Shown one piece after another: positions 41,288 to 49,892 of a stretch of 64,000 nt of DNA. The notes under the pieces were generated by a model that was not told the DNA's origin, did not search any database, and was given only the letters and a program-made list of their open reading frames with translations. Source of the stretch: Methylopumilus sp026399645 (lineage in GTDB: Bacteria > Pseudomonadota > Gammaproteobacteria > Burkholderiales > Methylophilaceae); assembly GCF_965184065.1 (NCBI RefSeq), contig NZ_OZ239098.1. The stretch is one strand, 5' to 3'. The position numbers and the translations under genes were made by a program. The stretch's first letter is position 1. Each line of letters opens with the position of its first letter.

Positions 41288-42280
41288 TTGATAGTATACA
41301 AGGCTCTCTCTAAGCTGCATTACTCAAAAAGCTTAGCTTCTTTATTTCTTCTTCCGTTTTCAGTAATTTATCTCCTAATATCCTTTACTAGAAAATATCT
41401 TTACCAATTTAATCTTTTAAAGTCTTTTAAGATGCAGGTCCCTGTAATTGTTATCGGAAACATAACTTCAGGCGGTACCGGCAAAACTCCTTTAGTGATT
41501 CATCTCGCAAATGAATTGAAGAAAAATGGATACCATCCTGGAATCATAAGTAGGGGATATGGTTCTAAAAGAAATGGTGTAAGTGAGGTAAATAAAAAAA
41601 GTGATGTGGAAAATATTGGTGATGAAGCAATTTTGATTCATAAACATACCCATCTACCAGTTTTTATTGCAAAAGACAGGGCATTGGCTGCAAAAGCACT
41701 CATTAAAAAATATAAAAAAATAGATGTCATTTTATCTGATGATGGAATGCAGCATTATCGTTTAAAGCGTGATATGGAAATTTTAGTTATAGATGGGACT
41801 AGAAGATTTGGGAATGGACATCTTCTTCCAGCAGGGCCATTAAGAGAGTCTAAGAGAAAAATGAAAGCTGTAGATGCTATCGTCTGTAATGAAAAAAAAG
41901 TGATAGATGGTAGCTACCTCATGAAATATAAGAGTTATTTCTTAATTAATCTAAAAACTAAGAAAAAAATTCCATTAAATAAGCTTCGCTTAAACAACCT
42001 TCATGCAGTAGCCGGCATTGGGAACCCAGATCGTTTTTTTAATTACCTAAAAGCATTAGGTTTGGTATTTGATAGCTCGTCTTATAAAGATCATTATCGG
42101 TTTACAAAAAAAGATTTTAAAACTATGAGTGATAAGAATATTATAATGACTGAGAAAGACGCTGTTAAATGCGAAAAGTTTGCTAGGGATAATTTTTGGT
42201 ATTTGCCAGTTGTTGCTGAAATTGACTCAAAGTTTACTGATTTTATTTTGAATAAAATGAAAAATATTGCCCATGGATAA
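41288..42280 (+). CDS. lpxK: Tetraacyldisaccharide 4'-kinase
   Basis: Phosphorylates the 4' position of the lipid A disaccharide, the step before Kdo transfer. The 330 residues carry an N-terminal membrane-anchoring helix (about 18-35) and the P-loop GNITSGGTGKTPLV (about 55-68), then SRGYGSK and the DDGMQHYRLKRD motif (about 149-160). I accept a TTG start at 41288: it is the only start codon in the needed position, since the next Met falls inside the conserved VPVIVIGN region. It follows msbA by 4 bp and overlaps ycaR. Confidence 0.92.
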   Translation: MIVYKALSKLHYSKSLASLFLLPFSVIYLLISFTRKYLYQFNLLKSFKMQVPVIVIGNITSGGTGKTPLVIHLANELKKNGYHPGIISRGYGSKRNGVSEVNKKSDVENIGDEAILIHKHTHLPVFIAKDRALAAKALIKKYKKIDVILSDDGMQHYRLKRDMEILVIDGTRRFGNGHLLPAGPLRESKRKMKAVDAIVCNEKKVIDGSYLMKYKSYFLINLKTKKKIPLNKLRLNNLHAVAGIGNPDRFFNYLKALGLVFDSSSYKDHYRFTKKDFKTMSDKNIIMTEKDAVKCEKFARDNFWYLPVVAEIDSKFTDFILNKMKNIAHG

Positions 42281-42455
42281 AAATCTATTAAAAATTTTAG
42301 TTTGCCCAGTTACTAAGGGGCCGTTAATCTATAAAAAAGAACAGAATGAGCTTATATCTAAGTCCGCTAAACTTGCTTATCCGATTAAAGATGGTATTCC
42401 AATTCTGCTGGAGAGTGAAGCGAGAGAAATCAAGAGTGACGAAGATTATTCATGA
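42273..42455 (+). CDS. ycaR: Trm112/UPF0434 family protein YcaR
   Basis: Small 60-residue protein, MDKNLLKILVCPVTKGPLIY then KDGIPILLESEAR, matching the Trm112/YcaR family. The zinc-ribbon cysteines of eukaryotic Trm112 are mostly missing: only C12 (LVCPVT) is seen, as is usual for YcaR. It overlaps lpxK by 8 bp and kdsB by 4 bp, and this lpxK-ycaR-kdsB order is widely conserved in proteobacteria, so a role with LPS synthesis or as a small chaperone is often guessed. Function unproven. I chose ATG over a TTG two codons earlier. Confidence 0.92.
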   Translation: MDKNLLKILVCPVTKGPLIYKKEQNELISKSAKLAYPIKDGIPILLESEAREIKSDEDYS

Positions 42456-43201
42456 CATTTAAAGTTATTATTCCGGCGAGATATCAGAGTAGCCGATTAG
42501 AGGGAAAACCTCTCTTAGATATCGCTGGTGTCCCCATGGTGATTCATGTTGTAAAGCAATCATTAAAAAGCAAGGCTAATGAGGTTGTGGTTGCAACTGA
42601 CGATCAAAGGATTTTTGATGCGGTTGAAAAGTTTGGGTATAAAGCAATCATGACTAATGTTAATCATAAATCTGGTACTGATCGATTAGTAGAGGTTGTA
42701 AATTCGATGCATTGGTCAGACAATGAGATTGTTGTTAATGTTCAGGGAGATGAGCCGCTTATTAATCCATTATTAATTAATCAAGTTGCAGATTATTTAG
42801 ATCATCAAAAAGAAGTTTTTGTTTCTACAGCGTGCCATTCCATCGCAGATTACAATGATTTTACAAATCCCAATAATGTCAAAGTCGTGCTTGATAAAAA
42901 TTCACAAGCCTTATATTTTAGTCGAGCGCCTATTCCCTTTCCGAGAGATGAGTTTACTCAAAAGATCATTGGAAGAAAAGGGTTCTATAAACATATTGGC
43001 ATCTATGCTTATCGTGCTAAGTTTCTAAAAGACTTTAAGAGCATAGGGCAAGCTGAATTAGAGGATATTGAAAAGTTGGAGCAGCTTAGAATTCTATATG
43101 CAGGTTACAAGATTGGTGTTGTTCAATCAAATGACACACCCTCGGGTGGAGTTGATACCGCGGAAGATCTTGAAAAGGTAAGAAAGCTTTTTTCTAATTA
43201 A
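42452..43201 (+). CDS. kdsB: 3-deoxy-manno-octulosonate cytidylyltransferase
   Basis: Activates Kdo with CTP to give CMP-Kdo for the inner LPS core. The 249 residues have the N-terminal cytidylyltransferase signature IPARYQSSRLEGKPLLDIAG (about 6-25), VVVATDDQRI near 45, the metal site NVQGDEPLI near 95 and the Kdo-binding YKHIGIYAYR and LEQLRIL regions. The last visible gene of the envelope operon; together with lpxK and msbA it covers lipid A and core synthesis and export. Its stop overlaps the convergent glnB stop by 4 bp. Confidence 0.96.
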   Translation: MTFKVIIPARYQSSRLEGKPLLDIAGVPMVIHVVKQSLKSKANEVVVATDDQRIFDAVEKFGYKAIMTNVNHKSGTDRLVEVVNSMHWSDNEIVVNVQGDEPLINPLLINQVADYLDHQKEVFVSTACHSIADYNDFTNPNNVKVVLDKNSQALYFSRAPIPFPRDEFTQKIIGRKGFYKHIGIYAYRAKFLKDFKSIGQAELEDIEKLEQLRILYAGYKIGVVQSNDTPSGGVDTAEDLEKVRKLFSN

Positions 43202-43536
43202 ATAGCAGATTCACCCGTTTCACTAGTTCTAATCCTCACTACTTCTTCAATATTACTTACGAATATTTTCCCATCGCCAATTTTTCCGGTATGTGCTGCT
43301 GTAGATATTGCTTCAATGACTTTTTTAACCATTTTGTCTGAAACAATAATGTCTAATTTAATTTTGGGTAAAAAGTCAATTACATACTCTGCTCCCCTAT
43401 AGAGTTCAGTGTGGCCTTTTTGTCTTCCAAAGCCCTTAACTTCCGTTGCTGTAATCCCATTTATACCGATTTCAGAAAGAGCCTCTCTTACTTCGTCTAA
43501 TTTAAATGGTTTAATTACTGCCTCAATTTTTTTCAT
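43198..43536 (-). CDS. glnB: Nitrogen regulatory protein P-II
   Basis: Trimeric PII signal protein that reports 2-oxoglutarate and ATP/ADP to nitrogen-control targets. The 112 residues show KKIEAVIKPFKLDEVREAL at the start (split over 2-20), the T-loop GFGRQKGHTELYRGAEYVIDFLPK region (35-58) with the uridylylation tyrosine Y51, and the B- and C-loop segments TGKIGDGKIFV and RIRTGE-like RIRTSETG. It follows nadE by 22 bp; a nadE-glnB pair occurs in other betaproteobacteria. I call it GlnB rather than GlnK because no amtB is next to it. Confidence 0.93.
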   Translation of the reverse strand: MKKIEAVIKPFKLDEVREALSEIGINGITATEVKGFGRQKGHTELYRGAEYVIDFLPKIKLDIIVSDKMVKKVIEAISTAAHTGKIGDGKIFVSNIEEVVRIRTSETGESAI

Positions 43537-43558
43537 CTAATTTCTTTCTTCATATGCA

Positions 43559-45142
43559 TTAATGTTTAAAGGTTATGGGGTATCTTCTGTCTTTACCAAA
43601 TGCCCTATGTGTAATTTTCGGCCCTATAGGACTTTGAGCCCTTTTAAATTCATTATTGTTGATTAACTTTACAACGCGATTCACATTTTTGCTAGAAAAA
43701 CCTTTTTTTACAATCGACGATATATCTAGATCTTTTTCAATATAAAGCTCAATTATCTTATCAAGAATTTCATATTTAGGGAGGCTATTCTGATCAAGTT
43801 GGCCATGCCTTAATTCGGCTGTAGGTGGTCTTTTAATGATTTCATTTGGAATGATGCTTGATATTGAATTTCGATAATGCGCTAATTTATAAACCCATGT
43901 TTTTGGCACATCTTTAAGAAGTGCAAAACCTCCGACCATATCCCCATAAAGGGTTGTATAACCTACAGCAGTCTCACTTTTATTACTTGTTGATATTACA
44001 AGCCCATTAAATTTATTGGATAAAGCCATTAATAAAACACCCCTGATGCGAGCCTGTAAATTTTCTTCAGTTGTATCAAAAGGCTTATTTTTAAATTCGC
44101 TTGATAATGTTTTTCTAAAAAGTTTAAAAATGGATTGAATATCTATTTCTTTGTAATTGACGCCTGTATTTTTAATCATTTTGCGAGATTCAATAATGCT
44201 TATTTTTGCGGTAAATTCTGAAGGCATCATGACAGCAGTAATATTTCTTTTGTCAAATACGTCATTTGCGAGCGCTAGAACCAAAGCAGAATCTATACCA
44301 CCAGATAAACCTATAAATATGTTTTTAAAGTTATTCTTAACTACATAATCTCTAAGTCCTAATTTAAGCGCCTCATATAAATGTGCCTCTTTGTTATACA
44401 AAGTATTATTAATGGTTGCTTTTGAAGAAACATCAATAATCACTGTTTCTTCTTTAAAAAATGATAACTGATGCGTAAGCTTCGCTTGTTTGTTAACAAC
44501 AAAAGAGCCGCCATCAAATATGAGCTCATCTTGACCTCCAACTGCATTGAGGTAGATTACAGTAGATTTTGTTTCTTTAGCTAGCTTAGTGATAACTTTT
44601 ACTCGAGTATCATATTTTTCTATTTCATAAGGGGACGCATTAATTACAATAATGACATCAACTAATTTTTTCTTAAGTAATTTGCTTGGGGAGAGACTCC
44701 AGGCATCTTCGCAAACAAGAAGACCAATCTTTAAACCCTTATGTTTAAAAATAAATTCTTTTTCACCCGGCTCAAAATATCTATTTTCGTCAAATACACC
44801 ATAATTTGGCAGAATTTTTTTAAAATAGGTGCCTTGAATTTTTCCATTAAAAAGTAATGATGCTGCATTGTATATTTTGCCGCCTTTTTTTAATGGGTGC
44901 CCAACAATCACTTTTATAGAAGGTAAGGCTTGCGCAATTCTCGTCAATGATTTTGAACATAACTTAAGAAAATCTTCTCTTAAGACAAGATCTTCAGGTG
45001 GATAGCCGCACAAAGAGAGTTCAGGAGTAATAAGTAATTCAGCCCCCTTTTCAGCAGCTTCTGTGGCTCGCTTGATGATAAGAATGCTATTGTTTTCAAT
45101 ATCACCAACAAAGGAATTTATTTGTGCTAGAGCTATTTTCAT
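43559..45142 (-). CDS. nadE: Glutamine-dependent NAD(+) synthetase
   Basis: Amidates deamido-NAD to NAD, taking ammonia from glutamine. I start at MKIALAQINSFVGD, the typical nitrilase-domain N-terminus; upstream in-frame Met codons would run into the ankyrin gene. The 527 residues combine a nitrilase-type glutaminase domain (about 1-250, with Cys in LLVCEDAW and PELSLCGYPPEDL) and an NAD synthetase domain (about 265-527) with the PP-loop GLSGGIDSALVLAL. The pair of domains lets the enzyme use glutamine directly. It lies 4 bp after the ankyrin gene. With glnB downstream and sucCD upstream it sits in a mixed central-metabolism operon. Confidence 0.94.
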   Translation of the reverse strand: MKIALAQINSFVGDIENNSILIIKRATEAAEKGAELLITPELSLCGYPPEDLVLREDFLKLCSKSLTRIAQALPSIKVIVGHPLKKGGKIYNAASLLFNGKIQGTYFKKILPNYGVFDENRYFEPGEKEFIFKHKGLKIGLLVCEDAWSLSPSKLLKKKLVDVIIVINASPYEIEKYDTRVKVITKLAKETKSTVIYLNAVGGQDELIFDGGSFVVNKQAKLTHQLSFFKEETVIIDVSSKATINNTLYNKEAHLYEALKLGLRDYVVKNNFKNIFIGLSGGIDSALVLALANDVFDKRNITAVMMPSEFTAKISIIESRKMIKNTGVNYKEIDIQSIFKLFRKTLSSEFKNKPFDTTEENLQARIRGVLLMALSNKFNGLVISTSNKSETAVGYTTLYGDMVGGFALLKDVPKTWVYKLAHYRNSISSIIPNEIIKRPPTAELRHGQLDQNSLPKYEILDKIIELYIEKDLDISSIVKKGFSSKNVNRVVKLINNNEFKRAQSPIGPKITHRAFGKDRRYPITFKH

Positions 45143-45146
45143 AGTT

Positions 45147-46094
45147 TTAATAACTGCCACCCGCATTTTTAATAAGGTCAACAATTTCTGTATTTTTAGC
45201 TTTGAGCGCATATACAAGAGCTGTTAATCCGTATCGATCTTTTGCTTTTAAATTAACTTTTGATTCAATAAAAAGTTGAATCATTTCCTTGGATTTATTT
45301 GCTACAGCATAGTGAATTATAGGCGTGCCATCGGAGTCTTTTCGGTCAATATTAGCGCCATTTATTATAAGGAGTTTTGAAACTGCCAAATGATTTTTTT
45401 TCGTGGCCCAAGTGAGTGCTGTCCAATTAAACTGATCTTCATAATCAATTTTTACACCATGCTTTATAAAAAGACTTACCGCATCTGCATTACCCTCACG
45501 TGAAGCATACATAAGAGGACTGCATTTGTATTTATCCACAATATTTGGATCAGCACCGTGGTCAAGTAGTGTTTGAATTGTTTTTATATTACCGTTTTTG
45601 GAGGCATACATTAAAACAGTTTGACCAGCATCGTTAGTGTTATTGGGGTCAATACCGTATTTGATTAATAGATCTACAATATTACTAAATCCTGATATTG
45701 CAGCTAGCCCATAAGCACTCCAACCGTCATTGTCTCTTATTTTTGGATCCGCTCCATTATCTAAAAGTAACTGAGCTGATCGTATATAATTTTTCTTTGC
45801 AGCAAACATTAATGCAGTCCAGCCATTACTTTCAGTTGCATTTACTGATGCGCCTTTTTTAATTAAGAGGCCGACAATCTTATCCATATCTTTTCTTGCT
45901 GCATACATTAGAGCTGTGACGCCATCTTCATCTTTAGTGTTTGGATTTCCACCACTTTCCAAAATAGCGCTTACTGTTTCAAGGTCACCTTTTGATGCTG
46001 CAGTTAAAAGGTAATTTACTGACTCTTCCGCATTCGCTATTAAGGCAAAAAAAGAAGTGATTAGAAAAAAGATTAAAAGAGTTTTTTTATACAA
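45147..46094 (-). CDS. Secreted ankyrin-repeat protein (larger)
   Basis: 315-residue protein with a signal peptide (about 1-22, ending ALIANAEE), then about nine ankyrin repeats of 33 residues filling the rest (each like DGVTALMYAARKDMDKIVGLLIKKGASVNA). No other domain is visible, so it is a periplasmic or surface-side binding scaffold of unknown partner. It lies 3 bp after sucD and 4 bp before nadE, within the sucC-sucD-ank-nadE-glnB series, so it is probably co-expressed with them. Repeat proteins of this kind in free-living bacteria are usually without known function. The presence of a signal peptide argues against a cytoplasmic regulator. Confidence 0.85.
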   Translation of the reverse strand: MYKKTLLIFFLITSFFALIANAEESVNYLLTAASKGDLETVSAILESGGNPNTKDEDGVTALMYAARKDMDKIVGLLIKKGASVNATESNGWTALMFAAKKNYIRSAQLLLDNGADPKIRDNDGWSAYGLAAISGFSNIVDLLIKYGIDPNNTNDAGQTVLMYASKNGNIKTIQTLLDHGADPNIVDKYKCSPLMYASREGNADAVSLFIKHGVKIDYEDQFNWTALTWATKKNHLAVSKLLIINGANIDRKDSDGTPIIHYAVANKSKEMIQLFIESKVNLKAKDRYGLTALVYALKAKNTEIVDLIKNAGGSY

Positions 46095-46097
46095 TTT

Positions 46098-46970
46098 TTA
46101 TTTTTTTAATAATGCTTGCATAGTCAGTCCCATGTCAGCAGGCGACTTAGACATACTCACACCAGCTTTTTCTAGCGCTTTAATTTTATCTATTGCAAGA
46201 CCAGAGCCTTGAGAAATGATAGCACCAGCATGACCCATTCTTTTCCCTTCAGGGGCTGTAATGCCAGCAATATAACCTGCAATAGGTTTTTTTATATGTT
46301 GTTTGATATATTCAGCGGCCAGTTCTTCATCTGAACCACCAATTTCACCAACTAATATAATGCCCTGGGTATTTTTATCTTCTTCAAACATTTGTAAGCA
46401 TTCAATGAAATTCAGCCCTTTGATAGGATCACCACCAATCCCAACACATGTGCTTTGACCTAAACCAAGCATTGTTGTTTGTTGAACAGCTTCGTAAGTT
46501 AATGTGCCTGATTTTGAAATAATGCCAATGGATCCAGGCAAGTGAATACTTCCAGGCATAATCCCAATCTTACATTCGCCAGGCGTTATAACGCCAGGAC
46601 AATTAGGGCCAATTAGTTTAGATTGGTTTGCGCGAATAGCAGCCTTCACATTAATCATATCTTGTATTGGAATACCTTCTGTAATACATACAATAATTTC
46701 AATACCTTCTTCAGAGGCTTCGATAATTGAATCTGCAGCGAAAGCGGGAGGAACGTAGATGACTGATGCATTGGCTCCAGTTGTTTTAATAGCATCTCTC
46801 ACAGTATTAAATACAGGTAAATTAAGATGCAATGTCCCACCTTTACCAGGCGTAACCCCGCCGACTAATTTTGTACCATAGGTAATTGCTTGCTCTGAGT
46901 GAAAAGTGCCTTGTTTGCCAGTAAAGCCTTGGCAAATAAGCCTGGTAGATTTATTAATGAGAATAGACAT
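46098..46970 (-). CDS. sucD: Succinyl-CoA ligase subunit alpha
   Basis: Forms succinyl-CoA and succinate reversibly with ATP or GTP. The 290 residues show the CoA-binding domain with CQGFTGKQGTFHSEQAI (about 13-29) and GGVTPGKGG (about 37-45), PGVITPGECKIGIMPG (about 124-139) and the active-site histidine in KRMGHAGAI, which is phosphorylated. It begins 1 bp after sucC. The genes sucAB and lpd for 2-oxoglutarate dehydrogenase, often next to sucCD, are not nearby, as in OM43-type genomes that lack this step; whether it is encoded elsewhere cannot be seen. Confidence 0.96.
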   Translation of the reverse strand: MSILINKSTRLICQGFTGKQGTFHSEQAITYGTKLVGGVTPGKGGTLHLNLPVFNTVRDAIKTTGANASVIYVPPAFAADSIIEASEEGIEIIVCITEGIPIQDMINVKAAIRANQSKLIGPNCPGVITPGECKIGIMPGSIHLPGSIGIISKSGTLTYEAVQQTTMLGLGQSTCVGIGGDPIKGLNFIECLQMFEEDKNTQGIILVGEIGGSDEELAAEYIKQHIKKPIAGYIAGITAPEGKRMGHAGAIISQGSGLAIDKIKALEKAGVSMSKSPADMGLTMQALLKK

Positions 46971-46971
46971 T

Positions 46972-48135
46972 TTATTTTTTGATGAGACTAGTTGCGATCG
47001 TTGCCGCTTCGGTAAGTGTGTTTGCGGCCTTAATATTTAAACCACTTGTTTGTAAAAGTTTTTTACCTAAATCTACATTAGTGCCTTCTAATCTTACGAC
47101 AATAGGAATTTTGATACCAACTTCTTTGATTGCAGCGATAATTCCTTCAGCAATAATATCGCATCGCATAATGCCACCAAAAATATTAACCAAGACAACC
47201 TGCACATTTTTATCGTCAAGAATAATTTTAAAAGCTTTGGCAACTGTTTCAGAAGTGGCTCCACCGCCCACATCTAAAAAGTTTGCAGGTTCGCCACCGT
47301 AGAGTTTGATAAGATCCATCGTAGCCATAGCAAGACCTGCGCCATTGACCATGCAACCAATATTGCCATTAAGTGCAATGTAATTAAGTCCAGCATCAAA
47401 AGCTTCGGCTTCTTTAGAGTCGTTTTGTGACCAATCACGGAGATCAGCTAATGTTTTTTGTTTATAAAGAGCATTGTCATCGACATTTATTTTACAGTCG
47501 AGAGCAATAATTTTTTTATGGGAATTGATAACGAGCGGATTAATTTCTAATAGGGCTAAATTATTTTCAATAAAAGCTTTAAAAGCACTTCTAGCAAATC
47601 TAACGAAATCATTAATCATTTCATTAGGCAAACCTAATGCAAAGGCAATGTTTTTAGATTGATAATCCATGAGGCCATTAATTGGACTGCATGTTTCTCT
47701 GATAATTTTTTCAGGGTTATTTTTAGATATTTCTTCAATTTCCATACCACCTGCAGAAGATGCAATAACGACAATCTTTTCTGACTGCCTATCAACTAAT
47801 ATAGAAAAATATAATTCTTTTTCGATGTCACATGACTCTTCTATAAGAAGAGCATTAACAGGTTGGCCATCTGGTTTATTCTGATAAGTAACAAGTTTTT
47901 TATGGAGAAGAGAATTTACAGCCTCAACTGCTTCTTTTTTAGAAGTTACAATCTTAACGCCACCCGCTTTACCTCTCCCGCCCGCATGAATTTGGGCTTT
48001 AATTACATAAGAAGAAGATTCAAGTTGGGCTATCGATTGATCCACCTCCTCTATAGACTTAATTGCAATGCCTTTTGGCACAGAAATGCCGTATTTTGCA
48101 ATTAATTGTTTGGCCTGATATTCGTGGAGATTCAT
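46972..48135 (-). CDS. sucC: Succinyl-CoA ligase [ADP-forming] subunit beta
   Basis: Nucleotide-binding and scaffold subunit of succinyl-CoA ligase. The 387 residues contain an ATP-grasp domain beginning MNLHEYQAKQLIAKYGI, the nucleotide-binding KAQIHAGGRGKAGGV (about 46-60), the LEINPLV segment near 197, and the C-terminal flavodoxin-like domain with FGGIMRCDIIAEGI. First gene of sucC-sucD-ank-nadE-glnB. The region upstream (124 bp to serB) has no clear Shine-Dalgarno for sucC and no recognisable operator. Confidence 0.96.
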   Translation of the reverse strand: MNLHEYQAKQLIAKYGISVPKGIAIKSIEEVDQSIAQLESSSYVIKAQIHAGGRGKAGGVKIVTSKKEAVEAVNSLLHKKLVTYQNKPDGQPVNALLIEESCDIEKELYFSILVDRQSEKIVVIASSAGGMEIEEISKNNPEKIIRETCSPINGLMDYQSKNIAFALGLPNEMINDFVRFARSAFKAFIENNLALLEINPLVINSHKKIIALDCKINVDDNALYKQKTLADLRDWSQNDSKEAEAFDAGLNYIALNGNIGCMVNGAGLAMATMDLIKLYGGEPANFLDVGGGATSETVAKAFKIILDDKNVQVVLVNIFGGIMRCDIIAEGIIAAIKEVGIKIPIVVRLEGTNVDLGKKLLQTSGLNIKAANTLTEAATIATSLIKK

Positions 48136-48259
48136 GTTAAAAAAGGAGCTAAATAAGCATTATTTTCACCGAATTTAGATAAACATGCCAGTTAAGAATT
48201 ATATTTTAATAGCAATGTTAGAATTATTAATTTGCAGGCTTATATCACTTATACACACC

Positions 48260-49105
48260 ATGAAATTATTAGTCCAGTCTTCATATAGTCTCCAAAGTCA
48301 TTTAACAGAAATCTCTGAAATTTTAGGCCAAGTGACAACATCACCGTATACGCTTATCAATGATAATGCTGCCATATATGAGATTGAATCGGACTTGTCA
48401 GTAGATTTAAAAAAACAGCTTCATCTTAAGCACGTAGATTTTGCAGTTTTAGATAATTACAGAGCTTTAAGTGAATTTAGCCTATGCGTGATGGATATGG
48501 ATTCAACACTCATCTCGATTGAATGTATTGATGAAATTGCAGATATGTGCGGCAAAAAACAAGATGTAGCCTTAATTACTAAAAGTGCCATGATGGGCGA
48601 AATTGATTTTTCACAAAGCCTAATCAAGCGCGTTTCTTTATTGGAAGGACTTGGAGAGGAGATGCTTTTCAAAGTGATAGAAGAAAGATTAAAGTTTAAT
48701 GACGGCACTCAGGCATGGATTGAAGCTTGTCGCAAAAATCATGTGACAACAGTGCTTGTATCAGGCGGCTTTGATTATTTTGCAGATTATGTGAAGAATA
48801 AATTAGGGATTGATATTGCTATATCTAATCAACTTGGAATTAAAGATAAGAGACTGACTGGTAAAGTATTAGGTCGAATCGTCAATGATGAAGTAAAAGC
48901 TCAAGCTGTAAGAGATTTTCAAGCAAAGCTCAGTATCGATAAATCAAATACAATCGTGATTGGTGATGGGGCGAATGATTTAAAGATGTTAGCTGAAGCC
49001 CAATACAGCATTGCGTATCACGCCAAACCTATTGTGCAAGAAAAAGCGCGATTTAAATTAAATCACTCAGACTTTAGGGGCGTATTAAATCTTTTTAAGC
49101 TTTAA
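48260..49105 (+). CDS. serB: Phosphoserine phosphatase
   Basis: HAD-superfamily enzyme for the last step of serine synthesis. I start at MKLLVQSSYSLQ, in line with the usual SerB N-terminus; the reading frame is open 25 codons further but that stretch is hydrophobic and unlike the family. The 281 residues show an N-terminal extension (about 1-70), the catalytic DMDST (79-83, nucleophile D79), the SGGFDYF motif II (about 174-180) and the metal-binding GDGANDLKML (about 234-243). Serine synthesis matters for the serine-cycle-free ribulose monophosphate methylotrophs as well, but nothing here is specific. Its stop overlaps the convergent DUF455 stop by 4 bp. Confidence 0.92.
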   Translation: MKLLVQSSYSLQSHLTEISEILGQVTTSPYTLINDNAAIYEIESDLSVDLKKQLHLKHVDFAVLDNYRALSEFSLCVMDMDSTLISIECIDEIADMCGKKQDVALITKSAMMGEIDFSQSLIKRVSLLEGLGEEMLFKVIEERLKFNDGTQAWIEACRKNHVTTVLVSGGFDYFADYVKNKLGIDIAISNQLGIKDKRLTGKVLGRIVNDEVKAQAVRDFQAKLSIDKSNTIVIGDGANDLKMLAEAQYSIAYHAKPIVQEKARFKLNHSDFRGVLNLFKL

Positions 49106-49881
49106 ATAAGCTCTTCTTTTAAAAAGCCTGCTCTGTAACGCGCTTCTTTATTTAATTTTTGGTAATTTAATTTAATATCATAAGACACCAGCAATTTTTT
49201 ATACGTTTCATGTGGGTTTAGGTTTTGAGACTCACATGCCCAACGATACCAAATATTTCCGATAGATACATGATGAATTTCTTCTTCATAAATAGTTTGT
49301 AGAATAGATGCAATGTCATCATCTTTTTGCTGCTTAAATTTTTCGATAATTGGGGGCGTTACATCCAGACCTCTTGCTTCCATTGTTTTTGGAATGAGTG
49401 CTAATCGATGAATTAAGTCATGACTTGTTCGATCAGCCATTTCCCAAAGACTGTTGTGTGCATTGAAGCTACCATAGCTTAAACCAAATTTTTTAAGGTA
49501 GTCATTTAGTAAGTTGAAGTGCGTATGTTCTTCATAAGCAATTTGAAGCCAGTCACTATAGAATTGATCTGGAAGATCTTTAAAGCGCCAAATAATATCA
49601 AGCGCTAGATTAATTGCATTAAATTCAATATGGGCTAATGCATGAATGAATATTAATTTTCCATGCTCAGTAGAGGCAGATCTTTTTTCAACAAGTCTTG
49701 GAGGAACAATTTGAGGTTTTAATGGTGCGCCTGGTAAATGGTAACTATTTTGAATGTCGGCTTTTGAATCAATTGCCACTTGATAAGACTTAAAAGATTC
49801 ATATATATCTTTAACTCGATTTAATTTCTCATTTAAATCGTTTATAGCAAGAGCTTTTAGGCAATTAGCTCTTAACTCCAT
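49102..49881 (-). CDS. DUF455 family ferritin-like protein
   Basis: Uncharacterised 259-residue protein with the DUF455 pattern. Acidic and histidine residues in a four-helix layout, AHIEFNAI (near 80), YEEHTHFNLL (near 115) and EEEIHHVSIG (near 195), look like the E...ExxH...ExxH ligands of a ferritin-like di-iron site. No signal peptide, so cytoplasmic. The start chosen is the ATG giving MELRANCL; a TTG two codons earlier is possible. It ends the purL-ankyrin-SMP30-DUF455 series, 11 bp after the SMP30-like gene. Function unknown; oxidoreductase or hydroxylase are possible, from fold alone. Confidence 0.8.
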   Translation of the reverse strand: MELRANCLKALAINDLNEKLNRVKDIYESFKSYQVAIDSKADIQNSYHLPGAPLKPQIVPPRLVEKRSASTEHGKLIFIHALAHIEFNAINLALDIIWRFKDLPDQFYSDWLQIAYEEHTHFNLLNDYLKKFGLSYGSFNAHNSLWEMADRTSHDLIHRLALIPKTMEARGLDVTPPIIEKFKQQKDDDIASILQTIYEEEIHHVSIGNIWYRWACESQNLNPHETYKKLLVSYDIKLNYQKLNKEARYRAGFLKEELI

Positions 49882-49892
49882 AGTCAAATCAA

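Noticed and set aside
48185..48259. Possible N-terminal extension of serB with a hydrophobic stretch
   Set aside because: The family begins near the Met at 48260. The extension is unlike SerB and has no ribosome-binding site.
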